Source of the DNA: an uncultured Collinsella sp.
Lineage (GTDB): Bacteria > Actinomycetota > Coriobacteriia > Coriobacteriales > Coriobacteriaceae
Direction of reading: 5' to 3'
Assembly (NCBI GenBank): GCA_902469555.1
Contig: CABRDB010000087.1
Location: forward strand, 1-22,636
DNA: 22,636 nucleotides
The notes below the pieces were generated by a model, which was not told the origin of the DNA, searched no databases, and saw only the letters and a program-made list of their open reading frames with translations. This document shows positions 21,486 to 22,636 of this stretch, piece by piece (the stretch's first letter is position 1; the number at the start of each line of letters is the position of its first letter). Position numbers and translations under genes: made by a program.

Positions 21486-22402
21486 GACAAAACACCCCAG
21501 ATAAGATCGGCGCCCTGCAGGCCAGCAGCCCAAGCAGAAGCGGCCATAGCACGCTTACCATCGGGCTTAACCTCGAGCAACTCAACCGAGCCATCGGAAA
21601 GACCCAGGTAAACACGCTTGTTCTTAACGTCAACAGCGCCCTCGCCAAGCGAGACATCGGCCGGTGCAGCATCGAGCACGCGCACGGTCTTGCCGGCAAT
21701 CACGCATCGGGCAGGCGCGGTATCGGACGAGGCCAGCACATGACGCACGCAATCAAGCGCCGCCATTTGCGGATCCAGACGCATCTCCTGCTTAGAAATC
21801 TTGGCAGCATGGGTAACGAGCGCCTCATCCTGTTCAGTCCAAACAGCCGAGCCATCGGCAAGAGAAGGAAGCGTACTGGCAAGCAGCTTGCCGCCAAGCT
21901 CACCAAGCTCCATGGTCAGCGCCTCAGCATGCTTACCGACAACCGAGGTCGAGGCCTGCGCGCAATAAGCGCCGGTATCCACGCCATGTCCAATACGCAT
22001 AATGGAAACGCCAGCAATCTCATCACCAGCAAGAATGGCACGCTGAATAGGAGCAGCCCCACGCCAACGGGGCAGCAAGGACGCATGAACATTTACAATG
22101 CCGAGCGGTGCCATATGCAGCACGTCATCAGGCAAAATGCAGCCATACGCAGCCACGCAGAAAATATCAGCCTGCGCAGCCTGAAGCGCCTCAACAACCT
22201 CAGGCGTCATACGATTGGCCTCAACGACCGGCAACCCCAGCTCAAGCGCCTTAGCCTTAACAGGAGACGGCTCCAGCTTCTTACCACGCCCACGAACAGC
22301 ATCAGGACGAGTAACAACAAGCGCAATCTCATTCCCAGCCTCAACAAGCGAAACCAGCGAAGGCTCAGCAAAATCAGGCGTACCCATAAACACAATACGC
22401 AT
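21482..22402 (-). CDS. fmt: Methionyl-tRNA formyltransferase
   Basis: Formylates initiator Met-tRNA using 10-formyl-tetrahydrofolate. The length of 306 residues is typical. MRIVFMGTPDFAEPSL opens the Rossmann domain. VVTRPDAVRGRGKKLEPSPVK is the tRNA-binding loop region. The active site is NVHASLLPRWRGAAPIQRAI, with DTGA further on. The C-terminal beta barrel contains ISKQEMRLDP. The ATG at 22402 has GAGGGGAG 9 nt upstream. A terminator lies upstream at 22512-22543, so fmt likely has its own promoter. TATATT on the minus strand (22504-22499) is a possible -10 without a good -35. It is translationally coupled to rsmB through a 4-nt overlap. Confidence 0.97.
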   Translation of the reverse strand: MRIVFMGTPDFAEPSLVSLVEAGNEIALVVTRPDAVRGRGKKLEPSPVKAKALELGLPVVEANRMTPEVVEALQAAQADIFCVAAYGCILPDDVLHMAPLGIVNVHASLLPRWRGAAPIQRAILAGDEIAGVSIMRIGHGVDTGAYCAQASTSVVGKHAEALTMELGELGGKLLASTLPSLADGSAVWTEQDEALVTHAAKISKQEMRLDPQMAALDCVRHVLASSDTAPARCVIAGKTVRVLDAAPADVSLGEGAVDVKNKRVYLGLSDGSVELLEVKPDGKRAMAASAWAAGLQGADLIWGVLS

Positions 22403-22511
22403 AAAGGACGTCTCCCCTCAACCAAAGCCGAGACGGCTACAAAGAACAGCGGAAAGCCAAGTACCCGGCCCATCCGCAAGAACAATTCAACAAAAACAAA
22501 TATACCCAAAA

Positions 22512-22543
22512 CCAAAGAAAGAGCCGCAATAAAAGCAGCTCTT
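22512..22543 (-). terminator. Terminator upstream of fmt
   Basis: On the minus strand AAGAGCTGC (22543-22535) pairs with GCGGCTCTT (22527-22519), with one T-G pair and the loop TTTTATT. TCTTTGG follows. It would end an upstream minus-strand unit at the right window edge. Otherwise 22403-22636 holds only the fmt leader and a possible gene end. Confidence 0.75.
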
Positions 22544-22601
22544 CCAACAAAGCAATTATCAGCGAAGACGCCCTTCCCTGGCCCGACGGCACCCGGGCGA
22601 G

Positions 22602-22636
22602 TCAAGCAGCGTCAACGTAGTCCCCGGGGCGCCCGC
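22602..22636 (-). CDS. Possible C-terminal end of an unidentified minus-strand gene
   Basis: The terminator downstream implies a minus-strand gene entering from the right edge. One frame ends GRPGDYVDAA at a TGA (22604-22602). A second open frame ends at a TGA at 22559-22561, so the frame is uncertain. Too little is present to identify the product. Confidence 0.25.
   Translation of the reverse strand, partial: GRPGDYVDAA

Noticed and set aside
22207..22605. 132-codon minus-strand frame with hydrophobic stretches upstream of fmt
   Set aside because: It overlaps about 195 nt of fmt in another frame and spans a clear terminator. The start would be TTG without a ribosome site.

Overview
The window looks like the chromosome of a high-GC gut Coriobacteriia bacterium, most likely a Collinsella. 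This rests on the GC-rich codon use, the glgB-glgP-glgC-glgD-glgA cluster with a paired GlgC/GlgD, the RmlA-RmlB and GH13-GH77 fusions, and general recognition. It is inference, not a database result.

Layout. (1) 1-3734, minus strand: the first genes of a capsule or exopolysaccharide operon, read from a LoaP-type NusG paralogue through an initiating sugar-phosphate transferase and a Cps2T/WchF-like rhamnosyltransferase into a fused RmlA-RmlB that runs off the left edge. The roughly 450-nt stretch upstream of loaP contains an exceptionally long RNA hairpin. (2) 4481-4638, minus strand: a tRNA-Ala(GGC) with its own promoter and terminator. (3) 4690-6030, minus strand: thiamine diphosphokinase and a HAD phosphatase/phosphoglucomutase-like gene. 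(4) 6362-15889, plus strand: a complete glycogen cluster, with branching enzyme, phosphorylase, both ADP-glucose pyrophosphorylase subunits and glycogen synthase. (5) 15890-16321: an intergenic region with a terminator, a nested inverted-repeat element and paired operator-like palindromes. (6) 16322-19618, plus strand: one protein joining a GH13 neopullulanase-like enzyme to a GH77 4-alpha-glucanotransferase. (7) 19707-19943: an FmdB-type zinc ribbon protein. (8) 20085-22402, minus strand: fmt and rsmB, overlapping by 4 nt. A terminator and a possible gene end lie at the right edge.

How the genes work together. GlgC/GlgD make ADP-glucose, GlgA polymerises it and GlgB branches it. GlgP releases glucose-1-phosphate, and the GH13-GH77 fusion can debranch and disproportionate the limit dextrins. 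In the capsule operon the transferase would load a hexose-phosphate on undecaprenyl phosphate, the next enzyme would add rhamnose, and RmlAB would supply dTDP-sugar, all under LoaP antitermination.

Most unusual. GlgA carries a tail of about 270 residues, and GlgB one of about 70 residues plus a short basic N-terminus. Both tails are histone H1-like Ala/Lys/Thr/Pro sequence and share a (A/T)TRKR motif. The other glycogen enzymes here lack such tails. This suggests a common scaffold or polyanion-binding function for the two enzymes that build the polymer. Second is the structured leader of the loaP operon, together with a ribosome binding site in the same operon that appears to be bridged by a hairpin.
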